Assembly: GCA_036345935.2 (NCBI GenBank) | Contig: JADWOT020000001.1 | Span: forward strand, 24,282,994-24,346,993 | Source of the DNA: Taenia hydatigena | Lineage: Eukaryota > Platyhelminthes > Cestoda > Cyclophyllidea > Taeniidae | Direction of reading: 5' to 3' | Length of the DNA stretch: 64,000 bases | In this document: positions 37,101 through 49,800 of the stretch, in pieces | How positions within the stretch are numbered: the first letter of the stretch is position 1 | Layout: the number at the start of each line of letters is the position of its first letter | Notes under the pieces: model-generated | The model's database searches: none | The model's input: the letters and a program-made list of their open reading frames with translations, nothing else | What the model was told of the DNA's origin: nothing | Program-made: the position numbers and the translations under genes

Positions 37101-38230
37101 ACGTCCGACCAAAAGACTTAGTCTACTTTACGTTTTCTCATCCACCTTCTCTTTTATTTTAGCGAAATAAAGGCCTTTACTTGGCCGAAATTATCCGGCT
37201 AATCTCGTCGGCCTGCTGGCTTGACGTTGTTTGGATGCCTATGCATTGGTCTGCCCATCGGTGATATTGTATGTGGTAGCACAGATCTGCCCAGCTGTTC
37301 AGGCGATACACACTGCATAAGTGTGCTTTGTGAGGTTCAATATTGAAGTGTAGAGCTATGCTTGGGGTGAGGTTTTGCCTGCTGAGAGTCTGTGGAATTT
37401 GTCTGCCTCTTGTGGTGGTCTTGCCGAATCACTCTCAGCAGTCACATCTGTGCGTAATTGCGCGTTTTGGCTACTACACCTATGAAAACGTCTTGTGCAT
37501 CTCGGCTTCATTGTACTTTGCTCCATAACAGGCATGACTCGATCGCGAAAATGCACATTTGTGTTTAGCAGCCGTTGCAGTATATTCTGCCTAACAAGTC
37601 ATTTCACTCACTTAATTCAATGACTGATGCATTTGTACACTCCTTCCACAGTTGATAGTATGAAAGCCTGCTTTGACGGAAACATAACTGCAAGACATGA
37701 TGGTACCACAGTTTACTTACCAAATGAATAAAGTGTGGTGGTCGCTACTTGTCTTGACATAGCTCAAAGGAAAGCAGCCGCTGAAGTGCAATCAATCCGC
37801 TTATCCGAGCTGCACGACTTCGCCTACAACCAACGAAAAGAAATGGCAGTCAGAAGACATGCGAATATGCGCATTCTCATAAACTTCTTGCGCTTATGCG
37901 AGCAGAGATTGTGTCACATCAGTCCTAGAACACACTTCTTCATATCTGTTCACTTTTGCAATGAGTTACTTTCTCCACAGCCATTGCATATTACTGCACT
38001 CAAAGCCAGATTATGCAAGAGAGCTTTCGGCTGCGAGGTCGGTTAGTGCAGATAAGAGTTATTTGTGGCAGGAAAAGTAAAGCTAGCAGTAGCTGCTAAC
38101 GAAAAGCTATAAAGTTTGTTATGCCGGGGATCGCGCGATGAGATTAAGTATTCCAAGTACTTTAATCTTAAATATTATAAGCAGAATGGTGCGGATAAGA
38201 CTTCTTATCATGCTGATGCAATTTGCATTG
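34110..38230. other. No gene recognised; old repeat fragments
   Basis: Contains R2 (34130), the 138-bp repeat (35013), R1 (36630), two R3 copies (36790 and 37330) and R2 (37690). Open frames at 34791-35144 (+) and 35843-35583 (-) have no recognisable domain. Confidence 0.5.
35013..35150 (+). repeat. 138-bp direct repeat, copy 2
   Basis: Partner of 33295-33432. It lies at the 3' end of a 117-codon open frame (34791-35144) that I do not recognise and do not call as a gene. Confidence 0.8.
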
Positions 38231-38237
38231 CATTTGA

Positions 38238-38345
38238 ATGCACCGCATGCACCGTAGTTGTTCTATTTTCTGTGAGAACTCCAGCAGCCCACTGGGTGTT
38301 GGCGTGCGTAGAAGCATTGTAAAGGGTCTTTTTAAAGTTTTATGC
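38238..38345 (+). repeat. Short diverged repeat with a VRRSIV frame, copy 1
   Basis: The plus strand reads CSIFCENSSSP...VRRSIVKG. The minus strand at 55875-55766 reads CSLICGNSRDRP...VRRSIVED. The DNA is alignable over about 100 bases. No further copy was seen and no gene could be built. Confidence 0.45.
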
Positions 38346-38349
38346 ATAT

Positions 38350-41300
38350 TTTTGGCGAAATTCTTTCTCTTCACTCTCATGGACATCGATACTATGCGTT
38401 TAACAGGAAGCGCAACGCCATCACTTTTATTACAGGTCGATGTTGTGTCCTTTAATTGTCAAAATCTACTCCGTACATTTTGCAGGTCTAGCACTGAGAC
38501 ATCAAATTCATTGTTATTATTTTGTTGGGTTCAAGTATTCTGACTTCAGTACAGGTAGATGGCATAAAGCATTCATTTGTGCGCCTCACTACTGTTATCC
38601 GTCGAAAGGCAATTCCATCCAAGCAAATGCAAACACAGTCGCGTTGGTTACACGAAAGTCAAGTTAACTCTTTCACCTTCTCTTGTGCCTTAATGCGGTA
38701 AATAAAAGCATGATTGGGTAAATATTTTAAGCAACTCCTTCCCTGCTTCCTTTTCCACGATGCGCAATAGATGTTGAGGAGATTACTACACAAATTAGAT
38801 TTGGGTACTATGGGCTAGCATAGAGCCACATGACTTAAAGATAAAAGCAATCAATCAGTATTGGATTTAAAAGACATCAACAAAGAAGAATTTTGATGCT
38901 TCAAATCTTCAGCTATTTGTTTTATTCATTGTTTGGCCTTGCTCTGAGAATTTTCATTACTCCTGCACTACCAATAACTGCTAAGACAGCAGCTGTATAA
39001 ATTTGGCTGCTAGGCTCAACTGTACCTCATTTTACTAAATTATGGTTTGGATCGTAGGCGTAGCAACTTACTTTGCTCACTTGTCTAAGCTGCTAAACAT
39101 TTTCATTTTCATTTTCATTTGTGAAGGGGACTAGCCATTTCTTATCGGCTTTTCGTGACATCGAGCAGGAGTTCAGAGGGATTGATCTAATCGAAAGTGA
39201 GTAAATGGCGGAAAAGTCTGAGCCTTCACAATAATTGAATTCGGTTTACCTTACGCAGTTGTTGCCTGTTCATGCCTTTTTTAAAACACTTGCGGCTTTA
39301 CTGGGTGAATTCTGCACCTTTAGCATTAACCTGCACAGGAAAACTTCTTAACTTGCGGAACTGTGCAGAACAATCAGTCAAATATCCTTGTGCAATGGTC
39401 CGCGCATAATGTTAGCTTGGCTAGCCCGCACAACTGTGAATTTGTCAAGCCCCTATAAGTGTGTCTTTTAGTATTATCAAGATTATCATCCGTTTCGCAG
39501 GGCTGCAACCATAATTTACGAAAAACTGGGTGCTTAAATCACCTGTGTTTAAGTTACTTCTCACGGAGCCCATTTTTACATATTGTTCATTTGCACAAAT
39601 GGACAGTGTTATTTGTCTGCGAGCATCTTAAATGGAGTGGGATTGTGTGAGCCCGTACCAGATATTCTCTCTAAAATTCTCACTTGAGTCAGTGCGATTA
39701 ATTACTCAGCATTATGCTATAAAACACAGGCGGTGTTTAGCCTGCCTCGATCTTCTTAACAAAAACTGATTATGTTGATACAGTTTGCCTTACAAAGCAG
39801 GCATCAGCTCGCTCTTGTAATCTCGCAAAACCAGGTTTGAAAATGCCCCTTTGCATTTATTAGCAACGTCAAACGTGCAGGTTTGATTTCGTGTTCAAAG
39901 ACCATGATTATCGGGTGTAAATGTAGCGCTTAGATAAAGCTAGGCCGACCTCTTTCTATAGGATACATTAAATTCTCATGCGCAATCCTTCAGAAGATCG
40001 TGGGTCCTAATTTCGCCTTATTAACTTATCACAGAATGCCATTAATGTTATTAACAGTATCAGCGTAATGCTTTTCACATTTTAAGACAACTTCAGTGAT
40101 TGCGATTTCATAGTTTACTTTTGCATCATTTCTGTCAATGTACTCGCTCGTCTGGTCTTCATCCCTATGCGCTACGCCCTCCTCTATCTCATCATTCACA
40201 TGTTCTCTCATCATTTCACCTTGAATTTTGCAATCGCGGATGCCTTAACAATGTAGTTGCAACTGCGTTGGTCCCTACTGCTCAGTTACGGATAGCAGTT
40301 GAAATTTACTTCACCCACCTATTAAGGCTGCGATCTATTTTATTTGCAGCTTACAAGGAAAGATATATTTTTACTTGTTGAAAATGCATGAGCATCTGTC
40401 GATCGTTACATTACAGCCTCCTCAATTTGTTCCTTGCCTTATGCTTTCATTTTAGTTAATCCAGAATTGGTCTCCCTACTCACTTCCTTTCTTTCCAAAC
40501 GCGAAATTAAGGCAAAACAGCACCTAATCTATGGGTCCCGTTCTATGCAAAACGACACGGAAATAGGTAGCTTTTAAGAAACCCGGTGCTTCCATTCCAG
40601 GGTATGCAACCTATGTGCAAACGCCTGTTTCCCACTATGGGGTTGAGGAAATACTCTAAAAGGTGGATCAGCATATGGTGTTAATATTGGGGACGCGGTA
40701 TGCCTGTTGTAATGTGGACTGTGATACACTCGAATTGTGTAATGTTTTTATGAGCGCAAAGCAAGAATCAATTAGGCTTGCATAGGCCTGTCCACTTACA
40801 GCTATTCTCTGTGCCGATTTTTATGCAAGTCTATCACGAAAGGTATCCAAATTGCTAACACAGTGTTAGCAACCCAAATATTGTCTTTGTCGGTAAACAA
40901 GCCTGCACGATTTAACGTCGCATTGCATACATGTGTATCGTGCTTTGGATGAGAACTTGGACATATTAAGCTGCCACATGCAATACCGTCGTATGGTAAG
41001 GCAACGTCTAAAATAACAAGACGCCTATACTTCGTCGCTGAAATGAGCTATGTTAGTGCCTCCATCTTGCTATTAATATAGAGGCCAAAGAAGGTGAGAG
41101 AGGGAGTGGCTCGAGTCTACCGACTGATCGTAATTATGAGAAGCAGAAGGGTGATTGTGTGCAGTGACGTGTATGTGTTCTTATCACTTTTACTCTACAT
41201 AAGAACGTGTCAACTGCATCTGTCCTCTCGAGATAAAAGGCATGCTCCCGGATTGCGGTGCTATCCGCAGTTGCTGATCTCGCAAATGAAATGCATGCCT

Positions 41301-42800
41301 AGTTCTCACATCAACGCATTTGAGGGGAGCTTGGATTCGAAGTGGCGTAATCATGATATGTCACGTTCAAAACAAAAGTTACAAGAGTCGAGAAAACCTA
41401 GTCTAACATTTGGTTTGAGAAAGCATTAATTTTATGCTTAGTAATCAATCAAATGGTTGCAGACGAAGCAAGTTGAGGAAACATGCATTTGCACGTATGC
41501 TGACACGCATTCCTTCCCGTCGGATTGTACAATGGAGCCATGTATTAAGGATGCAGGTAGCCACTATTGCATTTTAGTCAGTTCAGTGCGTAGACTGAGG
41601 CATATCCACGCTTAGCGGTCGACTATTCGTCAATGCAGTTTTTTGTGCTATCATTCACTGCAGTAATGTACACATGCATCTGTCGTTGAATTAAGCGAGT
41701 TAATTAAATTGCCAGGCTAAATACATTGCAGTGGTGAGTGGAAGTAGATATGCATTTTGCAGTCGAGTTATGCTTGGCTTAGAACTGAGACTGATTGCGC
41801 CGAAAAGGACATGGCGTTATGCACAAGCTGCAAAATCACGCATGGGCTGGATGCTGAGACGGAGTGCTTGCAAATACATTTATGGCAAGGCCAACACGAG
41901 ATGGATCGAAATGAAGCAGACCATCCCCAGACAATACTTTACTTAACACATGGCTCTACGTGCTGAATATTGCACCTCACGAAACACAGTTATGCAGTGT
42001 ATTTTACCGAAACAGCTAGGCTGGCTTGTGCTGCCACTTGTAATTCCACCATATCCTAAAATAATGCACAGGCGATCCGGCGTGCTCAAAATAGTAAGAA
42101 GACGAGATTCGCTCGTAAAGCTAAAATAAGCTAAGTTCAGGCCATCATTGTGCCGAACAAAACGAGAAAATTGTAGTGGTATGAGTCTGGGAGTTGAATA
42201 TATTTCTTATATTGCGTATTTCAGGTGTATCCAACCAGGTTTATCGCATGCATATCACTTCTAATTTTGCGCACATATGCGAATTGAAAGCCACACAAAA
42301 TTAAAGCACTTGTTTAGCCAATGGAGGATCTCTTCAGCAGCAGCAGCAGGGTATATTCTATGCAGGAATAACTTTGTGCTAGATCGCAGTGCGATCACAT
42401 GCTAGAAACGGGGCCTGACTAAACCACTCACATTGCCTGCAATGAAGCAGACGCATTGTAAAATCATGTTACAATCTCGCGAAGACGGACAAGCAATGAA
42501 ATATTCGTTTAATTTCAAATTCACGGATGTTGTATCAGTCACGAATGAAGGGGAGCATTTTTCGACAGCAGGGCACATGGATCTGTGACAAACAGCAATG
42601 ATTACTTCTTCTTACAAACGGAAGTTGTATCACTTCGCAGTGATCAAGAGCATTTGACAGCAAGTCATACCATTTTTAGCAGACATGCGCACAGGGGTGT
42701 TTGGCTACCTGTGCTGTTTTGCATTTCGCGGTGATTCCTTGTGTGGATGAATGTGATAGGCGGAGAACTCAAGCAGGGACGCCGTCAAGTCATGAGGAGT
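38350..42800. other. Mostly unstructured intergenic DNA
   Basis: No exon or domain is recognised up to about 41.5 kb; AT-rich stretches and short frames only. From 41545 there is an R2 copy, then R1 at 42365, which begin the duplicon upstream of gene D. Confidence 0.5.
39098..39121 (+). repeat. Hexamer microsatellite (CATTTT)n
   Basis: About four units of CATTTT. No other microsatellite of note was seen, apart from a short (CAG)4 near 42333. Confidence 0.85.
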
Positions 42801-44799
42801 GAATGAGCACACATAATTAAATAGTACAGCTACTCTTATTAATATTAAATAGGCTTGTGCATTAGAGCCCACATGGCTCGGACCGGACACATTTTCGTGA
42901 CCACATTAAGCGCATTCGCTCAATGGGCTCCGCAAGAGAAACCATACAGAGTTTTGGCTTCACGTCCAGTACCACCACATCGCAGCTCAATCCGCAAGAA
43001 TCCCAGTGAGGTGCGTAAACAATTCCATCCAAAATTGCAATCAAACAATAAAAATAGGTGCAACAGTGCGTGACTAGAATGTGCTGACTAATCGGCCTTC
43101 TCCACTGCGATAGTTTAGGCGCATCGCATTGAATTACTGTCCTCGTATGCCACTGTTCATCGCATCGCCCGCATGCATATGGAAACTTAAAAGAACTTGA
43201 CAAATCAGTCCTTCAATTAATGAATTATTCCCAGTATTAGCAGTGGCAAGCTCACCTTCATGCTTGAATAAATTGCATTCAGGATGAGAATGCCGTCACA
43301 TGCTAGACTGGGGACAAATTCAACCACTCACACTGGCTGCATCGTGGCAGTCAATTTGTGGGGTCATTGGCACCATAACGCGGTGTCAGATGTGTGGTGG
43401 AGCGTGCATTTCAAATGTGGGGTGTTTAGCCACGAATCTTAAAACAACAACCCGCGATGCGCACAGGCAGTGGTGTTGAGAATGGATGGGTTAAGAAGGG
43501 GCATGATGGTGGAGAGGTGGAATATCTCAAGATTGGTGAAGTTGAGTGGGAGGAAACCCTCACGCAGTAATTGCAGATAACCACGCACTGATCGCGCACA
43601 ATAGCGATTAAATGAATGGCAATACGGCGACACGTGCTTGACCTCATCAGTATCAGAAGCGCAAATTGGTGAGCAAGTCAAAGATGAAATTTAGCATATT
43701 CATGGTAGAGCATGCTAGAATCGTAGAGCCAAATAAACGGAAGTGATGTGGGCAGATTTATGGTAGACTTTATCTCGGAATGCAAGTACTTGTCATTTCC
43801 ATCAATGCGATTCCACACTGTCTTCTCTTCTGTCAGCAGTGTGCAAGAATTGGGGGAGAATGTATCAAAACAAGTATCAAACTGTATGTTTACACTTCTT
43901 TGCCTCACTCGCCCCACATCCTATTGTACGCTTAATGCGCAACAAAGATAATGGCATTTTAGCCGTTTTGCTATCAAGATGAGAGAATTGGACTAACTTA
44001 ATGGAAGATGGCAGCTACAGCTTAAACGACAAATATTGTGACAGGAAGCACGTAGGTAGATTTAATTTAAGCAGTTTGATTTCAGAGTGGTGTGGCGCAA
44101 AGCCTATTTGAATCCCAACGTAATTTGCTGTGGGTATACGGAATAACTGATCAATGCATGTCATAATAGCATACGTGTGCAGAGGGTACCATTGGATCTA
44201 AGGTGGCCACTAAATTGCGCTACATCCTACTGATGGGAAATTGCATAGATGGAAATGGGAAGACCGGTCATTAGTTGCTGTTCTAACTTGATTATAGGAG
44301 CACATCTCACCATCACAACCCTGTGAAACACATCTGTCCATGTTGTCAGACTTAAGTGACTGAGCTGATTGGTGCTGCTACCTACATTGAAAGCGTCAAG
44401 TTGATCAATTCACAGGAGCCTTGCATCATGACTGGAAGGGATGGTCAATGAGAACAGGTGGAAAAGGTAGTCCAATTCCACAAGGCTAGGTTCAATCAAA
44501 TGAGTGCTGCACTTGATGAAGTTGGTAGAGTCGAAGGAAGGAAGGATTGGATTGGGACCACAGACATTCTCAGCCTCGCTAAGTTACTACTTAGCGAACA
44601 GTAATGTGGTCTGGTTTTCGTGGATGATGCAATCACTACTACTCCTAGTTACAAGCTAACGTTTAAACAGCATGAGAAGAAAGTACATCAATGACCAAAG
44701 AACGCATAAGCTTCTGCCACACTCCCCTTCACTACCACCAGGAGAACAATGAAGACTACAGCCCACAGTATACGCGTCTGCATGTGCGTAGAATAAAAG

Positions 44800-44915
44800 T
44801 TTGTTCCAAGTTGATGTTAATGTTGATGAGGTCTCCACGCACAATATCGCTTTCGCATACCCAAATTGCGTCTTTGTGCGCCTCATTGATGAAGAGCGTG
44901 ATAGGTGGATGTGGG
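44800..44915 (-). other. Shortened upstream block of gene D
   Basis: Only the first antisense stretch (LFINEAHKDAIWVC...DLININ) remains. The part equivalent to the DISFYAHV frame is deleted: gene D jumps from about 44790 straight into the promoter-proximal part. Confidence 0.38.
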
Positions 44916-44952
44916 AGTACTTACGCGTCTCATCACGCCATGCGCGCAGTCG

Positions 44953-45028
44953 ATGAAGGCAAATTGGATTTGTAGGTTGTGGTTCAGGCAGCTCATAGGC
45001 CAAATTCAATGAGAATTGCTCTTATAAA
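44953..45028 (+). promoter_or_regulatory. Promoter box of gene D
   Basis: TATAAA is at 45023-45028, 48 bp before the ATG at 45076. An inverted CCAAT motif sits about 55 bp upstream. The stretch between them is more diverged than in A, C and E. Confidence 0.65.
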
Positions 45029-45075
45029 TGCGAAATGAATAGCGCCTGTAAACGGTCACAGTATTAAAGATGATG

Positions 45076-46365
45076 ATGGTTCCATTCTGTTTCCTGTTGT
45101 TGGCGGCCTCGGTTCTTGCTGCAGAATTGGAAGAAAATGGTGGTACGTTGCCATTTAACATGTCCCTTTGCTCAGCACATGTGCCCTAACATCTGCCACA
45201 AATTGTTACTGTACCACCGACATTTTATCCTGCACCAGCAGACACACGATTTAGGCTTTGCACAATATGAGAAGGGTGGCAAATGGTGCGCACTTAAATC
45301 CTTCCTTGTAAAATAAACTGCTATCCATTGTTATGCTTGCAGTGCGGTTACCAAATGTAGACCTAAGAGCAATAGTCGCTAGCATTATCAATAATCAACG
45401 GAGAAATAGGCGCCGGTTGTGAGGTAGAATTGTGGGTAATAATTGCATATGCATTTTCTACTTGAACTCTGAATGCTAACCACCTTATTCACTCATCTCC
45501 TCTCACACCGACGTCAATCTCAACCCTACCTTTAGTTCTACTCTCAACGCCACACCCTTAGTAAAATCGACAATTGTTTCTGCATACTTATTATTTTGTT
45601 CTACACCTGCTCACATGACTATGCCTCTATTGACATAGCCGCAGCATGCTCACAGGTGTTTTCTTAGCTCAAGCTTCCAGTGCATTGTAAGGAAACGATC
45701 AGTAAATAAGAATGCTCTCTAATTCTTGTACTTGACGGCACATACAACCACATTCTTGCAATTTGAAGGCAGATATTCTGACGTCAATTGTAAACACAAG
45801 CATTAATACTCTCTTGTTATGAACTGTCGCTTTACAAGCCCAAGCTGACAGTGCAGAACGCCTTAAACATGCTCATTGTATGGTACCACATTTTAGAAAA
45901 CGCAGCGCTGGGCACAAACTCTGTCCAGCAAATATTTCGTTGGGTTGCAGTCAATGAAAATGCGCTTCGGTTGACTTGGAATAAGGAGCATTTGATCGGG
46001 CGTGGTGTGAAGAAGATCGAAGTACTTTATACTCAAGCTGAAAATCACGACAGAGTGGCGAGCAAGATGGCAAGCGTGGAGAAGGAGGAAGTCAATATTG
46101 GCCGGTTGCACCCCAACACACTCTATCAGTTGGAGGTAGTAGCCTTAGGAGACGATGGTGTTGTTCTTACCGACGATGCCTTACTTCGTACAGGGCTGAC
46201 TGGTAAGTCCTTGCATGCGTGCGCTGACATCTCGCGTTGAGTTGTGCAAATGTATCAAGACTTATCCTTACCAGCGTGATTTTTCGAATAGAGCCGGATA
46301 GAAGACGTGGTACTAGGGGTGGATATGCCGTAAGTTCTGCGATTTTACTGATCGTATTTGCATAA
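45076..46365 (+). CDS. Gene D: secreted single-FnIII protein with shortened hydrophobic tail
   Basis: Exons are 45076-45142, 45897-46202 and 46292-46365, all phase 1, giving 148 residues; in-frame ATGs at 45070 and 45073 could add two. The signal peptide is MVPFCFLLLAASVLA. The FnIII domain has Trp38 and Trp50, the KMASVEKEEV strand, and LHPNTLY at 93-99. The tail exon opens with a basic RRRGTR stretch and stops at TAA 46363, where other copies have the Cys of the hydrophobic tail. Only about 12 hydrophobic residues remain (AVSSAILLIVFA), which may not anchor the protein. The intron before the tail is only 89 bp and the second FnIII exon is gone. TATAAA is at 45023 and a possible ATTAAA poly(A) signal at 46563. 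The family call rests on similarity to E and on known taeniid FnIII antigens. Confidence 0.8.
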
Positions 46366-46439
46366 ATGTCCACAGTACTTGCTCACTTTGTCGCCTAAGT
46401 CAGTCATCAATGTGGAGTACCATACCTTTACCATTGCAG

Positions 46440-46510
46440 GTCGCCATGAAGTAGGAAGTGGGCCACTCGCTCTTCATTCGCGTCTGCCCAACGTAACTAT
46501 ACCCTCTTAG
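46440..46510 (+). other. Alternative terminal exon (exon 5) of gene D
   Basis: The acceptor is ctttaccattgcag, ending at 46439. The internal donor GTAAGT at 46330 would give a 110-bp intron and a protein ending GYA-VAMK. Skipping the tail exon gives a phase-1 frame (RHEVGSGPLALH...) that ends at TAG 46508. Confidence 0.5.
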
Positions 46511-46869
46511 ACTTAGTGTCATCCAGTTTAATGTCTGTCTCGTCCATTCCATTTTCGCTTCAATTAAAAACCGAGGGTTTTAATGTTCTTACTTACCAGG
46601 GGGTCCAACGTAACATGCAAAGGAGGTCCAAGTCCTTCATGCTAGCCTACCTCTTTCCCATCAGCTCACGCGCCACTCAAGCTAAGCCACATAATACACA
46701 AAACCTTGCAACCGTGCTTGGTGAATACGAAGTTAGCAGCATTTGAGAAGTTGGTTGACTGGACGAGCTAGATATGTGCTGGCATTTTGTATGCATGCTC
46801 TCTAACAACGTTAAAACTTCGTGCGAGTCATGCACTTGCAAGTAAAGTAGAAAATGTCGTAGATGCACA

Positions 46870-49800
46870 CGCGAGCTTCGAAGATGGTAAATGAGACTCA
46901 GCTAACCCGAGCGATTCCTAGTTTGGCTCTTAATACGATACAAATGTTGACAAAGGAAAAAAACGCTATCACATGCTGAATTTTACCTTGCATATGTCAA
47001 GCAGAGGGAAACATTGGAAGGCAAATTACCGTGACGATGGTGGCTAGTTTATGTAGTCTGCATTGCGCTAGATCGTAGACAGGAAATTTTTCCCTTTGTG
47101 ACGTTTGCTATATGTCAGAACCTCGGTCGCACAATGCGGCGCTAAACAAACCAGAGTTCTTGATGGAGCGATGTGGTTCAAGTCTTGCTGTTCTACACGT
47201 GGTGCTGTTCTTAGTGTCGAAGAAACTGCGCAGACATCTCACCAAGGCTGCATAGCAGTCCTTTGTATTTTTGGCTTGTGAAACTATAGACCACTACCTG
47301 TCACGTCAAGTTTCGAATTGGCCTGATGAGGCAAGTCATTTCCATCTGACCCTTATGGGGTTCGATCTTCCATTATCATATGTTTGGGATGCCTGCATGC
47401 TGCCCTATAAGAGAAGCTCTTAGCAATATGCAGGACAGGATAAATAGTAAAGAATCAGTATATCTGCTCTGCATGAATGATTCGACACGCATTGCGCGAA
47501 TGAATCGCAATAATGTAATGGAAGAATTATTTAATTTCCTGCATAATATGATCTACCGACAAACAACTGATGCATGGCGATGCGTTGTATTCCACCTGGC
47601 GTCACAGCCTGCCTTTCAAACTAATTATGTCCTATCCCTCTCCAACTTCCTAAATACGCATCAGCTTATCCAGGAAGACTTTCCCTTTACATCTCACTCT
47701 GCGTGTCTGCGCTTGGTTTTTTCTTATAATAAGCTAAACTGGCAGTAAATTCCTATTCTGTTTTTTCCTCCCGTCCCTTATGTGTATCTGGAAAAGCATG
47801 CTTTGGTCCTTCCAATAGATGGTATTAGATGGGGCTAATCTTCCCATTATCGAATCACGCGCACGCATCAGCAGCCTTATTAATGACGCTGAGACTTGCA
47901 CAAACCACATAAGCACTTATCAATTGCTTGGCATAAAAATTTTGTTCTCGTCCCTATATTTTATTGCGATTGGTCCAAATACAACCCTTCTATTACAACT
48001 AACATGGCTGCAGTGGCATAGCATATTGTTCATCGACACAACCTTCACTTAGTGAGCGATATCATTGTTGTGGTGCACTTCCGTTCTGATGTAGAGCGGC
48101 ACAGTCTTTATACCATGCTATTGGCCTTCAAGCTAGCTTATGCGTTGGTGCATAATCTGTTGCTCCACCTCTACTTCCGGCGACAACGAAATCTTCTTAC
48201 ATAGCAGAAGGATGGTAGATAAATTAGCGAATCGATGTACCATTAAGCACGAATGCAGTATGCTTTTGAAGATAAGTGCATGTAGCAAGTTGCTATTCGT
48301 CAGACAAAAGGACGATTAAAATGCTTGGATATCGCTACCAAAATGAGGATCAAGAAATGTGTAGGGAAGTTGTTGCTTTGTGCATTTACTGAGATTATTT
48401 GACATAGGTGAGTGAATCATGCTACTGGATCTAGGAATAATAGGTCGTTTTTCCCCAAATGTTGCAACTGCTATGCCAAACGCCACGTTCTTTAGTTTTA
48501 ATTGTTACATCTATCCTAAGGCTCCACAAATGGCATCTGCCGAATCAAAAGCCGCCTAGCAACTAGACGCATTACGATTCGTCTCTACAAGCCACTGCAT
48601 CGCTTCAACACATCTTGTTGTTTCCTGGCTTATTTTATCCCTGATTTCAAAAGCTTTGGGTATCCTCTATATCCTCTGCATATCTTCCATGCCATAGATT
48701 TAGCTCATTTTTAATCTTTGGTAGTCCTCTTGATTGCATCTTGCCAGAACCTCCAAAGCAACATCTAATGCAGAGTAAAGACTAGTTAACTATAATCCAT
48801 GCCCCTAATATATCTCATCCCTCCTTTCCTCATCTGAAATTATTACAGCAGTCAGCACTTTACTCTTCTGCCTTTTAAAAATATTGCTTTCTCAGCACAC
48901 TCATCTTGCCTCGGTTTTAAAAGAGTGGAATTCTTTGCAGCTACTTTGTAGTGATGCAGAATTTGACACCTGTATTTCCTCCAGCAGTTGTACATCTCAC
49001 CTGATCTGTGGCCTTAGCTATACCTCGTGGCGGGCGGGTTAAAATTGGCTTCAGTGATTCGTCGTGCCATATTTCCAGTTCTAGATCTCTTTTTTGTGTT
49101 AGGTCGCAGAGTGAGGGATTGCTTCAAGTAAGCGTTCAGGGTTCCCTTTACACTTCTGGATTTAAGTGTAGTCTTTGATCAAGCCAATCCAAACGCTAGC
49201 TCATTTAATGGTATACCATCACCCGGTTCGCCAGAAATTAGTCATCAACTTGTGACCAAGGGCCTGTTCATTTAGTGACCACACGATTACAAGTGCAACC
49301 GCCACACGCCAGAGGTCATTTCTGCGACTGAGTCATGTGTGTCGTAGAGCAAAGTAGGGTGGAGCTGAAATGCACAAGGCATTTTCCCAAGCGCAGTAGG
49401 AGAACTGCATAATCACGTACACGTGTAGTCACTGAGAGTAAATCGGTAAGCCCACCGCAACAGTCAAATAAATTACACAGACCCTAATGAAGTTACAATC
49501 GATGATATACCTTCAACAATACCGCTAAAGAGGTTTCCTCTTGCTTGGTTTTGCCTAAGAATGCAAACCACACCTCAAACAATCGTTTTAATTGATTGCA
49601 CAGTTCACTATGCCGCTCAAGTCGGGGATTATTTTTGTTGGCACAATACAATGCAGTTTATTAGCTGGACATACTTCAAATCAAGAAGTCTTTGACAATT
49701 GCTGCAACAGATTTATGAGAATGCATTGCAATTTCGCATCCGTGAGAAGTGCAAGTTTCTTTCTCAGTTATTTATGCTGGCCACCATAACTTCCACTTAA

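Noticed and set aside
47380..47748. 122-codon plus-strand frame as a gene
   Set aside because: No domain, paralogue, signal peptide or convincing splice sites; long open frames of this size occur by chance in 64 kb.
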